Shown in pieces: positions 46,218 through 55,587 of a DNA stretch of 64,000 bases (positions within the stretch are counted from its first letter, which is position 1; each line of letters starts with the position of its first letter). This DNA is from Corallococcus coralloides DSM 2259. GTDB taxonomy: Bacteria > Myxococcota > Myxococcia > Myxococcales > Myxococcaceae. The notes beneath the pieces are model-generated. The model did no database searches and had not been told where the DNA came from. It saw only the letters and a list, made by a program, of their open reading frames with translations. A program made the translations under genes and the position numbers. The DNA is taken from positions 5,580,001-5,644,000 of the forward strand of contig NC_017030.1 in the NCBI RefSeq assembly GCF_000255295.1, written 5' to 3'.

Positions 46218-46565
46218 TCAGGCTGCCTTCGCGATGTTGGCGATGGCGGCAAAGCCCGCGGGGTCCGCGATGGCCAGATCCGACAGGACCTTGCGGTCCA
46301 GGGAGATCTTCGCCTTCGCCAGGCCGGCGATCAGCTTCGAGTAGGACAGGCCCACGGTGCGAGCGGCCGCGTTGATGCGGACGATCCACAGGGAGCGGAA
46401 GTTGCGCTTGCGCACCGCGCGGTCGCGGGTGGCGTAGTCCAGGGCGCGCTCGACGGCCTGGTTCGCACGGCGGTAGCAGTTCTTGCGACGGCCGCGGAAG
46501 CCCTTCGCAAGCTTGAGAATGCGATTACGACGACGACGAGCCTTGAAACCCTTTTTGACGCGCAT
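46218..46565 (-). CDS. rplT: 50S ribosomal protein L20
   Basis: 115 residues, full length: [60 protein letters not shown]. Early 23S rRNA-assembly protein; in other bacteria it also represses its own operon. Third gene of infC-rpmI-rplT. Confidence 0.97.
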   Translation of the reverse strand: MRVKKGFKARRRRNRILKLAKGFRGRRKNCYRRANQAVERALDYATRDRAVRKRNFRSLWIVRINAAARTVGLSYSKLIAGLAKAKISLDRKVLSDLAIADPAGFAAIANIAKAA

Positions 46566-46656
46566 GACACACTCCTGACTTCTGGAAGGGAGCCCCGGGG
46601 CGCTGGCTTCACGCCGCTCCGCCAGGACTCACGATTGGTTCAAACCCGAGGACGAC

Positions 46657-46863
46657 TCAGGCGCCGTAGGGGAACAGCTCCTTGATGACCTTCTTCGCGT
46701 CCATGTCGCGCAGGTGGCCCGTGCCACGGTTGCCGCGCTTCTGCTTGGGCGTCTTGGAGAAGGTGAACAGGTGCTTGCTGAACGCCTTGCCGAACTTCAC
46801 CTGGCCGCTCTTCTTCACGTGGAAGCGCTTCTTCGCGGCGCTGCGGGTCTTCAACTTGGGCAT
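46657..46863 (-). CDS. rpmI: 50S ribosomal protein L35
   Basis: 68 residues from ATG 46863 (MPKLKTRSAAKKRFHVKKSG), the start universal for L35; the longer in-frame ATG at 46929 adds non-conserved sequence. Basic throughout, ending KKVIKELFPYGA. Between infC and rplT, as expected. Confidence 0.97.
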   Translation of the reverse strand: MPKLKTRSAAKKRFHVKKSGQVKFGKAFSKHLFTFSKTPKQKRGNRGTGHLRDMDAKKVIKELFPYGA

Positions 46864-46960
46864 GATCCCAAACCTTCCTTCTGCCTGTCGGCCGGCAGTC
46901 TTCGTGACTGACGGCGGACCGGGACACACGGTTCCCGGACGCTTTGGGCGGAAGCCTCTA

Positions 46961-47611
<651 letters not shown>

Positions 47612-47712
47612 GGGAGGACCCTCCGACGGCTCGGGGGATGAGGGCGTGCCTCAATCCCCGGAAGTCGCGCAAGTAGTCCAGCCCGGACGGGGAGTCAAGT
47701 CCCCTACACAGC

Positions 47713-49641
47713 TCAGGGCAGCGTGGCTTCCTTGGCCAGCAGGGCCTCGAAGTCCGCGTACTTCATCGTCTTCAGGTCCTCGCCGCCGTACCGGCGGGGG
47801 GCCACGGCGCCGGCCTCGACCTCGTTGTCGCCCACCACCAGGGTGAACGGGACCTTCTGCATCTGGGCTTCGCGGATCTTCGCGTTGAGCGTCATGCCGC
47901 GCTCGTCCAGCTCCACGCGGAAGCCCTTGGCGCGCAGGTCGTCGCGCACCTTGCGGGCGTAGTCCAGCTGACGGTCCGCCACGGTGACGATGGTGGCCTG
48001 CACCGGGGCCAGCCACGCCGGGAAGGCGCCGGCGAAGTGCTCGATGAGGATGGCGGTGAAGCGCTCGAAGGAGCCGAAGATGGCGCGGTGGAGGACCACC
48101 GGGCGGTGCTCGGCGTTGTCCTCGCCCACGTAGGTGAGGTCGAAGCGCTCCGGGGCCAGGTAGTCCAGCTGCATGGTGCCCAGCTGCCACTTGCGGCCAA
48201 TGCTGTCGGACACGGCGAAGTCGATCTTCGGGCCGTAGAAGGCGCCGTCACCGGGGGCCAGCTCGTACGCCAGGCCCAGCGACTCCAGCGCCGCCTTGAG
48301 GCCGCCTTCCGCGCGGTCCCAGAGCGAGTCGTCGCCCAGGCGCTGCTCGGGGCGCGTGGACAGCTTCACCGCGTAGGTGAGGCCCACCGCCTTGTAGACG
48401 CGGTCCAAGAGCTGCACGAAGCGCCGCACCTCGTCGGTGATCTGGCTCTCCATGCAGTAGATGTGCGCGTCGTCCTGCGCGAACTGGCGCACGCGGGTGA
48501 GGCCGCCCAGGGAGCCCGCCGCCTCGTTGCGGTGGAGCACGTCCTGGGTGTGCAGGCGCAGGGGCAGGTCGCGGTAGCTGTGCTTCTTGAAGCCGTAGAA
48601 CAGGTGGTGCGACGGGCAGTTCATCGGCTTGAGGGAGAAGTCGTGCTCGCCGGACTCGCTGTCGAGCACCAGGAACATGTTCTCCTTGTACTTGCCCCAG
48701 TGGCCGCTCGTCTCCCAGAGGCCCTTGTTGAACATCAGGGGCGTCTTGATCTCCACGTAGCCGTCACCGGCCGTGAGCGAGCGCATCCAGTCCGACAGCG
48801 TCTGGTAGAGCGCCGTGCCCTTGGGCGTCCAGAAGGCCGCGCCCGGCGAGTACGGGTGGAAATGGAAGAGGTCCAGCTCCTTGCCCAGCTTGCGGTGGTC
48901 GCGCTTGCGCGCCTCTTCGATGCGCGTGAGGTAGGCGTCCAGGGCCTTCTTGTCGAAGAAGGCCGTGCCGTACACGCGCTGGAGCATGGGGTTGCGGTGG
49001 TCGCCGCGCCAGTACGCGCCGCTGGAGGAGAGGATCTTGATGACGCCGATCTTCCCCGTGCTGGGCGCGTGGGGCCCCAAGCAGAAGTCCACCCAGTCGC
49101 CGTGGGTGTAGAGCGTGAGCGTCTTGGCGCCCTTGGCGGCGATGTCCTTGACGATCTCCACCTTGAACTTCTCGCCCTTCTCCTCGAAGAGCTTGATGGC
49201 GTCCTCCATGGAGATCTCGGTCCGGACGAACGGCATGTCCTGCTTGAGCTCCGCGTTGGCGGCCGCTTCAATCTTCTCCAGCTCCTCCGGCGTGAAGGGC
49301 TTCTCGCGGAAGAAGTCGTAGTAGAAGCCCTCCTCCGTCGCGGGACCGATGGTCACCTGCGTGCCGGGGAACAGCTTCTGCACGGCGCTGGCCACCACGT
49401 GCGCGGCGTCGTGACGGATGAGGTCCAGGCCTTCCGGGCTCTTGGACGTGAAGATCTGCAGCTTCGCGTCCTCGTCGAGCGTCCGGGCCAGGTCCATGTC
49501 CTGGCCGTTGACCCGGGCGAACAGGGCCGCCTTCGCGAGCCCCACGCCGATGCTGCCCTTCACGAAGTCCGCGATGGTCGTGCCCCGGGCGGTCTGCTTC
49601 TGGCTGCCGTCGGGGAGCGTCACCGTGATGGATTCGGACAT
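47713..49641 (-). CDS. thrS: Threonyl-tRNA synthetase
   Basis: 642 residues from ATG 49641 ([20 protein letters not shown], a TGS domain); the upstream in-frame ATG at 49719 overlaps the terminator and is rejected. The editing domain has [20 protein letters not shown] (H-x3-H). The class II core shows motif 2 FRNEAAG-type [20 protein letters not shown], Zn ligands and [14 protein letters not shown] (motif 3); the C-terminal anticodon-binding domain follows. First gene of the conserved thrS-infC-rpmI-rplT-pheS-pheT-ihfA cluster. Confidence 0.95.
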   Translation of the reverse strand: MSESITVTLPDGSQKQTARGTTIADFVKGSIGVGLAKAALFARVNGQDMDLARTLDEDAKLQIFTSKSPEGLDLIRHDAAHVVASAVQKLFPGTQVTIGPATEEGFYYDFFREKPFTPEELEKIEAAANAELKQDMPFVRTEISMEDAIKLFEEKGEKFKVEIVKDIAAKGAKTLTLYTHGDWVDFCLGPHAPSTGKIGVIKILSSSGAYWRGDHRNPMLQRVYGTAFFDKKALDAYLTRIEEARKRDHRKLGKELDLFHFHPYSPGAAFWTPKGTALYQTLSDWMRSLTAGDGYVEIKTPLMFNKGLWETSGHWGKYKENMFLVLDSESGEHDFSLKPMNCPSHHLFYGFKKHSYRDLPLRLHTQDVLHRNEAAGSLGGLTRVRQFAQDDAHIYCMESQITDEVRRFVQLLDRVYKAVGLTYAVKLSTRPEQRLGDDSLWDRAEGGLKAALESLGLAYELAPGDGAFYGPKIDFAVSDSIGRKWQLGTMQLDYLAPERFDLTYVGEDNAEHRPVVLHRAIFGSFERFTAILIEHFAGAFPAWLAPVQATIVTVADRQLDYARKVRDDLRAKGFRVELDERGMTLNAKIREAQMQKVPFTLVVGDNEVEAGAVAPRRYGGEDLKTMKYADFEALLAKEATLP

Positions 49642-49663
49642 GGCGGATAAACCCCTGCGCTGG

Positions 49664-49709
49664 AAAAAACCGCGGGCGGCAGGCTTTTGAGAAAGCCGGC
49701 CGCCCGCGA
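49664..49709 (-). terminator. Strong intrinsic terminator between tRNA-Val and thrS
   Basis: Minus strand stem CGCGGGCGGC-c-GGCTTT / AAAAGCC-t-GCCGCCCGCG followed by GTTTTTT. It begins 20 bp past tRNA-Val, and its T tract ends about 23 bp before the thrS ATG, so it either terminates the tRNA or attenuates thrS. Confidence 0.85.
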
Positions 49710-49729
49710 GATGGATCACTTACTGATGA

Positions 49730-49801
<72 letters not shown>

Positions 49802-49883
49802 GTCGTGCGGATGGGCGCGGGGAATAACAGCGGGCTCCCGCACCTGTCAAGGAACATGAGCAGGGGCCCTGATCTTCCCGCGC

Positions 49884-50564
49884 TCACGTCTCCAACAACG
49901 CTCGAACGCGTTTCATCACCGCGTCGAACATGGCGGGGGTGAGCCGCCCCGTCTGCGTGTTCTGCTGGCTGACGTGGTAGCTGCCCACGAGCCACCGGCC
50001 GTCCGGCAGCCGGAACTCGGCGCCGTGGCCGAAGGCGGGACGGGGCGTGGGAATCGGACCGCCCGTGCGGGCGGCCGAGGCCAGCGCGGCGTTCCACCCG
50101 ATGGCCCCCAGGGCGAGCAGCACCCGTCCAGGCAACAGCGCCATCTCCCGGTCCAGGAACGGCGCGCAGCGGGCCAGCTCCTCCGGCAGCGGCTTGTTGT
50201 CCGGCGGCGCGCACCGGCCCGCGGCGACGATGAAGGCATCCGTCAGCTTCAGCCCGTCGTCCCGATGCTCGCTGTGGCCCTGGTTCGCGAAGCCCGCGCG
50301 CTGAAGGCCCGCGTAGAGGAAGTCCCCGGAGCGGTCCCCGGTGAACATCCGCCCCGTGCGGTTGGCGCCGTGGGCGGCGGGCGCCAGACCCACGATGATC
50401 AGCCGGGCCTTCGGGTCGCCGAACCCGGGGACGGGCTTCCCCCAGTAGTCCCAGTCGCGGTAGGCACGCCGCTTCACGCGGGCCACCTCCTCGCGCCACG
50501 CCACCAGCCGGGGGCAGGCCCGGCACGCGATGATCTCCTGGTGCAGCTTCTCCAGCTTCGTCAC
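49884..50564 (-). CDS. Uracil-DNA glycosylase, family 5 (UDGb) type
   Basis: 226 residues. Fe-S cysteine start ACRACPRL, then the active-site loop GLAPAAHGANRTGRMFTGD, which has Ala instead of the catalytic Asp/Asn as in family 5 enzymes, and the second motif SYHVSQQNTQTG. These remove uracil and some other deaminated bases from DNA. Its ATG overlaps the stop of the upstream AI-2E transporter gene (4 bp), so the pair is co-transcribed. Confidence 0.9.
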   Translation of the reverse strand: MTKLEKLHQEIIACRACPRLVAWREEVARVKRRAYRDWDYWGKPVPGFGDPKARLIIVGLAPAAHGANRTGRMFTGDRSGDFLYAGLQRAGFANQGHSEHRDDGLKLTDAFIVAAGRCAPPDNKPLPEELARCAPFLDREMALLPGRVLLALGAIGWNAALASAARTGGPIPTPRPAFGHGAEFRLPDGRWLVGSYHVSQQNTQTGRLTPAMFDAVMKRVRALLET

Positions 50565-51745
50565 GGCCCCTGTACGCTCCCCTTGTAGAGCTGCGTGCGG
50601 CGGTAGCGCTGGAGGACGACGCTCAGGACGACCTTGAGGATGGCGCTCGCCGGGACGGCCAGGAGGATGCCCACGAAGCCAAACAGCTCACCGAAAGCGA
50701 GCACGGCGATGATGACGGCCACGGGGGCCAGGCCCACCTTCTCCCCCACGACGCGCGGGGTGATGACGAAGCCTTCGGCCAGCTGCCCGATGATGAAGGT
50801 CGCCGCCACCACCGCCAGCTGCCACGGCCCCTGCCAGGACAGGAGGACGCCCAGCACGGCCAGCACCACGCCGATGCCCGTGCCCAGGTAGGGCACCATG
50901 TTGCCGAAGCCGGCGATGAGGCCAATGGCGATGGCCAGGTCGATGCGCGCCACGGACAGCCCCACCGCGTAGAGCACTGACAGGATGGCGCCCACGGTGA
51001 GCTGGCCCTGCACGAAGGCGGACAGCACCTCGTCCACCTCACGGAAGCGCTGGGTGACCAGCGCCACGGAGCGGCGCGGCAGCAGGTCCTGGATGCGTCC
51101 CATGAGGCGCGGGTAGTCCTGGAGGAAGAAGAACGCCAGCACCGGCACCACCGACAGGCCCAGCAGCGTGGCCGCGAAGCGCGCGGTGTTGCCGGCGAAG
51201 CTCGCCACCAGCCGCGCCGCCGTGGGGCCCGCGCTCTGGAGCAGCTCGGAGGCCTTCTCTCCCAGCTCCGCGGTGCGCTGGCTCACCAGGTCCGGCAGCG
51301 ACACGCCCAGGAGCGACTCCACCTGCGGCACCACCTGGGTGCTGGCGCGCTGGAAGAAGCCGGGCAGCTTCGCCGCCTCGTCGCGGAACACCGGCACCAG
51401 GTACAGGCCCGCGCCCACCATCAGGAGCGTGCCCGCGAAGAAGAGGATGGACGTGCCCCAGGTGCGGTCCATGCCGCGCTTCTCCAGGAGCGTCACCAGC
51501 GGGTTGAACGCGTACGCGCCCGTCAGCGCCAGCAGCACCGGCACCGCCACCCCGCCGAACACGGACAGCAGCGCGAACACCAGCGCCAGCGAGCCCACCA
51601 TCACGCCGGACCAGACGAAGTCGACCTTGCGGGCCTCCGCCTCGTCCAGCGCCGAGGGGTCGCCGGGCGGGGGCACGGGCTCCGGGTGCACGACGTGCAG
51701 GACCGGGGACACCTCCGGGGTCGCGATGGGCTGGGGAACCTTCAC
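50561..51745 (-). CDS. AI-2E family transporter (PerM-like membrane protein)
   Basis: 394 residues with about eight hydrophobic segments; a cytoplasmic N-terminus (~45 residues) and the family-typical QGQLTVGAILSVLYAVGLSV, LIAGFGNMVPYLGTGIGVVL and late helices LFGFVGILLAVPASAILKVV. PerM-type proteins are putative permeases; substrates are mostly unknown. Followed with 4-bp overlap by the UDG gene. Confidence 0.88.
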   Translation of the reverse strand: MKVPQPIATPEVSPVLHVVHPEPVPPPGDPSALDEAEARKVDFVWSGVMVGSLALVFALLSVFGGVAVPVLLALTGAYAFNPLVTLLEKRGMDRTWGTSILFFAGTLLMVGAGLYLVPVFRDEAAKLPGFFQRASTQVVPQVESLLGVSLPDLVSQRTAELGEKASELLQSAGPTAARLVASFAGNTARFAATLLGLSVVPVLAFFFLQDYPRLMGRIQDLLPRRSVALVTQRFREVDEVLSAFVQGQLTVGAILSVLYAVGLSVARIDLAIAIGLIAGFGNMVPYLGTGIGVVLAVLGVLLSWQGPWQLAVVAATFIIGQLAEGFVITPRVVGEKVGLAPVAVIIAVLAFGELFGFVGILLAVPASAILKVVLSVVLQRYRRTQLYKGSVQGP

Positions 51746-51886
51746 CGCGCGCTCACTGCCTCTCTTGCGACGTCCGATGACCGCCTCCTGTCCCCGCCCA
51801 TCCTACGGCGTCTTCGGCCCCTGATTGCGGTCCTTGAGTCCGCCCGCCACCTCGCGGTGCAGGGGGCCAGCCTGGATGGGCCCCTC

Positions 51887-52279
51887 TCAGGGAGGGACGC
51901 CGCCGCCTTCGGGCGCCAGCGGCCGGAGCTTCACCTTCAGCGTCACCCGCGCCCCACTGGGCTGGTAGTAGGTCGTGTAGGGATAGAACCCGCGCTTCTT
52001 CACCTCCACGTGGTGGAAGCCCGAGTCCCCCAACCGCAGGCTCCGCGACACCCCGGCGAAGTCGCTGCATGTCCCCTGCTCCACGCCGTCCAGCAGGATC
52101 TGCGCGTCCGAGGGCTCGCACCGGAGCACCAGATCGCCGCGCTTGGCCGCGTTGGACGCCATCAGCTGCTCCGCGCGGGCCACCGTCGCGGGCTGCTCCT
52201 GCTTCGCCGCGCAGCTGGCCACCAGCATCGCCGCCATCGCGAGCACGGCTGTCGTCCGGAAGGAGCTCACGGACATCAC
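51887..52279 (-). CDS. PEGA-like lipoprotein
   Basis: 130 residues. Signal peptide with a lipobox-like AAMLVASCAAKQ; the mature part contains RGDLVLRCEPSDAQILLDGV and HHVEVKKRGFYPYTTYYQPS, the pattern of PEGA surface-associated beta domains. ATG 52279 overlaps the stop of the upstream gene (ATGA), so they form an operon. Probably a periplasmic/outer-membrane lipoprotein of unknown function. Confidence 0.75.
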   Translation of the reverse strand: MMSVSSFRTTAVLAMAAMLVASCAAKQEQPATVARAEQLMASNAAKRGDLVLRCEPSDAQILLDGVEQGTCSDFAGVSRSLRLGDSGFHHVEVKKRGFYPYTTYYQPSGARVTLKVKLRPLAPEGGGVPP

Positions 52280-53082
52280 TGCGTGACGATGACGACCCGG
52301 CCCTCGGCCAGGAAGCGGGTGTTGGCCTCGGTGAGCGCGCGGATGCCTTCGGCGCTCAGGACCAGGTCGGAGCCCTGGAGCTGCGCGGCCTTCACCACCA
52401 GGGGCTTGTCGCCCACGCGCGTGGCCTTCCGGGCCGCGTCCAGGCTGTTGAACCAGGCCGCGACGCCCGCCGTGCCGCGCGCCTCTTCCGTGAGCACCGT
52501 CGCGCCGTAGAGCGCCTTGCCCGTCGCGTCCACCAGCCGGGGCGCGAGCACCGGCTTCGCGCCCAGCCCTCGCGCGTCCACCACGAGCCCCGTGTACTTC
52601 GCCGCGCCGTCGGCGTTGAGCACGATGGCCGGATCCTGCGCGGGCGTCAGCGCCGCGCTGAGCGCCGCGAGCGGCACCTCCACGTCCATCTCCACGCCAC
52701 TGTCGGAGAAGTAGCGCGTGGCCACGACCTTGTAGCCGCGGATGGCACCCTCGACGCGGCCCTTCACGTCATCGCGCGCCAGCTCGTCGCCCACCGTGCG
52801 GCCCGCGCTCACCTGGATGCTCCGGGCCTGCTCCAGCAGGTTGCGGAAGGCGTCCTGCTTCGCGGCGCGCTCGGCGCCCAGGCGCGCCTGCCCCGGGTTG
52901 GCGGCCTTGAGGTCGGGGGCTCCGGCGCCCGTGGCGCGCAGGACCTGGCCCTCCCAGTTGATGCCCGGATTGCCCACGCTGCGCGCGGGTCCAGCGTCGG
53001 GTGCGGCGACCTTCGCGTCCTTGCCCTGGCCCAGCGCCGTCAGCGGCACGACCAGCAACAATCCCCACAGCGAACGCCTCAC
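52276..53082 (-). CDS. Secreted protein, LPP20-like
   Basis: 268 residues from GTG 53082, chosen because GGAGGAG lies 7 bases upstream and the following MRRSLWGLLLVVPLTALGQ-type sequence is a signal peptide; the in-frame ATG at 53148 would bury it. The mature protein contains QARLGAERAAKQDAFRNLLE, QARSIQVSAGRTVGDELARD and KVVATRYFSDSGVEMDVEVP, as in LPP20 family proteins. Periplasmic or outer-membrane; function unknown. Confidence 0.7.
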   Translation of the reverse strand: MRRSLWGLLLVVPLTALGQGKDAKVAAPDAGPARSVGNPGINWEGQVLRATGAGAPDLKAANPGQARLGAERAAKQDAFRNLLEQARSIQVSAGRTVGDELARDDVKGRVEGAIRGYKVVATRYFSDSGVEMDVEVPLAALSAALTPAQDPAIVLNADGAAKYTGLVVDARGLGAKPVLAPRLVDATGKALYGATVLTEEARGTAGVAAWFNSLDAARKATRVGDKPLVVKAAQLQGSDLVLSAEGIRALTEANTRFLAEGRVVIVTQ

Positions 53083-53286
53083 GGAGCACTCCTCCCGTTG
53101 TCGCCGCCGCGAAAAATCGGCGAGCGCACAGGGAACCTCTCCGGTCATTCAAGGGGGTCACTTCGCGCGAAGTCAAGGCGACCCGGAGACAGTCGGATCC
53201 GCCTGATGAACCCCAGCGCGGGATACCGCGAACCGCCGGTGGCACCGCGCAATCGCGGTGACGCACGCGGAGGGTAACGCCTCGTG

Positions 53287-53619
53287 TCAGTTGCCTTCGG
53301 TGTGACGGTCGACGTAGGCGTCGATCATCTTGCGGTGCCGCTCGGTGAGCAGCGTGAAGCGCACGCCGGACTGCTCCTTGCGGCCCAGGTCCTTCCACTC
53401 GCGTACGACTTCACCCTCGGCGTAGATGATCTCCTCGGAGCCGGGGAGCTGGAACTGGAGGCCCACGCGGCGCGCGTCGTGCTGGGGCTCGATGAGGCGG
53501 GAGAGGCTGACGCCCTCCTGGCTGATGTCCGCGGCCCGGGTCATGTACGGCACGCCGCCCATGTACTTGTTGAGGTAGATGTCCAGGGGCGCCCGATTGG
53601 CCTTCCGCTTCTCGCTCAT
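53287..53619 (-). CDS. PilZ domain protein
   Basis: 110 residues. Starts MSEKRKANRAPLDIYLNKYM, an RxxxR-like N-terminus, then ADISQEGVSLS (D/N-x-S-x-x-G) as in c-di-GMP-binding PilZ domains, and a beta-barrel RRVGLQFQLPGSEEIIYAEG. The single-domain protein probably acts as a receptor or adaptor in motility or development. Confidence 0.85.
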   Translation of the reverse strand: MSEKRKANRAPLDIYLNKYMGGVPYMTRAADISQEGVSLSRLIEPQHDARRVGLQFQLPGSEEIIYAEGEVVREWKDLGRKEQSGVRFTLLTERHRKMIDAYVDRHTEGN

Positions 53620-53859
53620 TGGCTCATGACCTCCAGCTGGTGCAACAGGCTGCTGCGGGGGTGCAGCGACCTGAAGGCACAGTACGTTCAGACGTCATGC
53701 GCGCAAGAAAACGGCGGCCTTCCCGAGCACCAGGCAGGCCTGCGTGCGCCGGGGTTTTCCGCTCGCTGGATTCTTCGCGTTGGCCTGTGCGCGAGGATGA
53801 CTGACCCGCAGCGCATGAGCGGCGCTATGGTCCTCCCCATGCTCGTGAAAGGCGGAAGC

Positions 53860-54603
53860 ATGCGTATGCAGTGGAAGGCGGCCCTGGTCCTGATGCTCGG
53901 TGCTCCGGGCCTCGCCCTGGCCCAGGCCCCGACGAAGAGCTCCAAGCCGGCCGCCGCGCCCGAGGCCGCCGCGAAGGCAGCCCCCGCCCAGGCGCCCGTG
54001 GAGCTCAAGACGGAGGATCAGAAGACCATCTATTCGCTCGGCCTCTCGCTGGGCCAGAGCGTGACGGCGCTCGCCCTCACCCCCGAGGAGCTGGCGCTGC
54101 TCCAGCGCGGCATCCAGGACGCGGTCGCCGGCACTCCGCCCGCGGTGGATCCGAAGGAGTACGCGGCGAAGCTCCAGACGCTCGCCAAGGCGCGCATGGC
54201 CCAGGTCAACGTCGCCACGTTGGATCGCGCGTCCAAGGAGCCCGGCGCCAACCGGCTGCCCTCCGGCGTCATCTACCGCGAGCTCAAGGCCGGCACCGGC
54301 AAGTCGCCCCGCGCCATCGACACCGTGAAGGTGCACTACCAGGGCACGCTGGTGGACGGCTCGGAGTTCGACAGCTCCTACAAGCGCGGCATGGCGGTGG
54401 AGTTCCCGCTCAACGGCGTCATCCCCTGCTGGACCCAGGGCGTGCAGAAGATGAAGGTCGGCGGCAAGGCGAAGCTCACCTGCCCCGCGAGCACCGCGTA
54501 CGGAGAGCGCCCGCCCACGGGCTCGCGCATCCCGCCCAACGCCGTGCTCACCTTCGAGGTGGAGCTGGTGGAGATCCCCGGCAACACCGCCGCCACGCCG
54601 TAG
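53860..54603 (+). CDS. FKBP-type peptidyl-prolyl isomerase, exported
   Basis: 247 residues from ATG 53860 (MRMQWKAALVLMLGAPGLAL), with GGCGGA upstream; the signal peptide ends near ALAQA. An Ala/Pro linker precedes a Mip/FkpA-like N-terminal dimerisation region (TIYSLGLSLGQSVTALALTP), then the FKBP domain: TVKVHYQGTLVDGSEFDSSY, GVIPCWTQGVQKMKVGGKAK, and SRIPPNAVLTFEVELVEI. A periplasmic folding factor. Confidence 0.92.
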   Translation: MRMQWKAALVLMLGAPGLALAQAPTKSSKPAAAPEAAAKAAPAQAPVELKTEDQKTIYSLGLSLGQSVTALALTPEELALLQRGIQDAVAGTPPAVDPKEYAAKLQTLAKARMAQVNVATLDRASKEPGANRLPSGVIYRELKAGTGKSPRAIDTVKVHYQGTLVDGSEFDSSYKRGMAVEFPLNGVIPCWTQGVQKMKVGGKAKLTCPASTAYGERPPTGSRIPPNAVLTFEVELVEIPGNTAATP

Positions 54604-54655
54604 CATCCTTGCGACGGGGACCCGCACGCGGCGGGTCCCCGCGAAGGCGCGGCGA

Positions 54656-54898
54656 CTATGTGGGCAGCTTCACGGACCGGCCGCCAAAGGGCGGGTTGGC
54701 CATGATGGCCTGGGCCATCCGGTCCGCGAAGGCACGTCCCTCCCGCTGGAAGGACTGCGTCTCCTCCGCGTTCAGGTGCACGCGCACCTCGAACTGGACG
54801 AAGCCGCCCACCACGACCTCGATGGACAGCGCCCCGTCCCGCCCGCGCAGCACGCGGTACAGGAGCGGGCTCTGGAGGAGCACCTCCTCGTCGCTCAC
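54656..54898 (-). CDS. Small hypothetical protein downstream of a lipoprotein gene
   Basis: 80 residues from GTG 54898, which overlaps the preceding stop (GTGA). Sequence VLLQSPLLYRVLRGRDGALS, IEVVVGGFVQFEVRVHLNAE looks like a small alpha/beta protein. No family recognised. Coupled to the lipoprotein gene, hence probably functionally linked. Confidence 0.65.
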   Translation of the reverse strand: MSDEEVLLQSPLLYRVLRGRDGALSIEVVVGGFVQFEVRVHLNAEETQSFQREGRAFADRMAQAIMANPPFGGRSVKLPT

Positions 54899-55551
54899 GG
54901 AATCTCCGCCACCTGCGTGTCCGCCACCGGCGCGTTGATGACCATCACCTCCGGCGCGCCGCCGGACGTGTAGCCGCCGAACTTGAAGCAGTCGGTGTCC
55001 TCCGGCGTCTGGCACTTCCACACGCCAGGGTCCGCCTCCACCGGCAGGCGCGTGCAGACCTTCTGCGCGCCCAGGTCCAGCGTCATCATCCGCAGGGGGC
55101 CTTCGAAGTTCTTCGCCGGCAGGCCCAGCGCCTGGCCCAGCACCGCCGGGTCGTGCTTGCCGTCCGCCGTCTTCGCCTTCTCCACCGCGCCGTGGATGGA
55201 CGCCGACGGCGCCGCGAACAGGTAGCAGGCCGTGTCGTTGCAGCGGCCAAAGTTCTTCGCGCCCGTCTGCACCACGAACTTCTGGTACGCGCTGTCCGTC
55301 ATCAGCCAGGACACCTTGCGGTCCGGGAAGTTCTTGTCCAGGTGCTGATCAATCCCGTAGGGGCTGGCCAGCGCGTCCGCCTCCTTGGAGATGGCCTTCT
55401 GCGTGTCGTCGCAGTGGTCCACCAGCGACGCGGTACCGGGCGTCGGCTCCGTCGTGTCCGGGGTCTTCGTGCCGCCCTTCGTCGTGGCACAGCCAACCAT
55501 CGCCGACAGGGAGCCCAGCACCAGCGCACGAGAGATGAAATTCAAGGTCAA
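54895..55551 (-). CDS. Lipoprotein of unknown function
   Basis: 218 residues with a lipobox in ALVLGSLSAMVGCATTKGG. The mature protein has several Cys pairs (DHCDDTQ, GRCNDTACYL, VCTRLP, WKCQTPEDTDCF) suggesting disulfides, and no recognised domain. First gene of a two-gene operon. Confidence 0.7.
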   Translation of the reverse strand: MTLNFISRALVLGSLSAMVGCATTKGGTKTPDTTEPTPGTASLVDHCDDTQKAISKEADALASPYGIDQHLDKNFPDRKVSWLMTDSAYQKFVVQTGAKNFGRCNDTACYLFAAPSASIHGAVEKAKTADGKHDPAVLGQALGLPAKNFEGPLRMMTLDLGAQKVCTRLPVEADPGVWKCQTPEDTDCFKFGGYTSGGAPEVMVINAPVADTQVAEIP

Positions 55552-55587
55552 TCCTCCAGAATAGTGAAATGGGGAATGCCCGAACTA

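Noticed and set aside
42652-46344. 1,230-codon plus-strand open frame across pheT and pheS
   Set aside because: Its product is Arg/His/Leu-rich nonsense typical of the antisense frame of high-G+C genes; pheT and pheS on the other strand are unmistakable.
48037-49650. 537-codon plus-strand open frame across thrS
   Set aside because: Antisense shadow of thrS; no family pattern.
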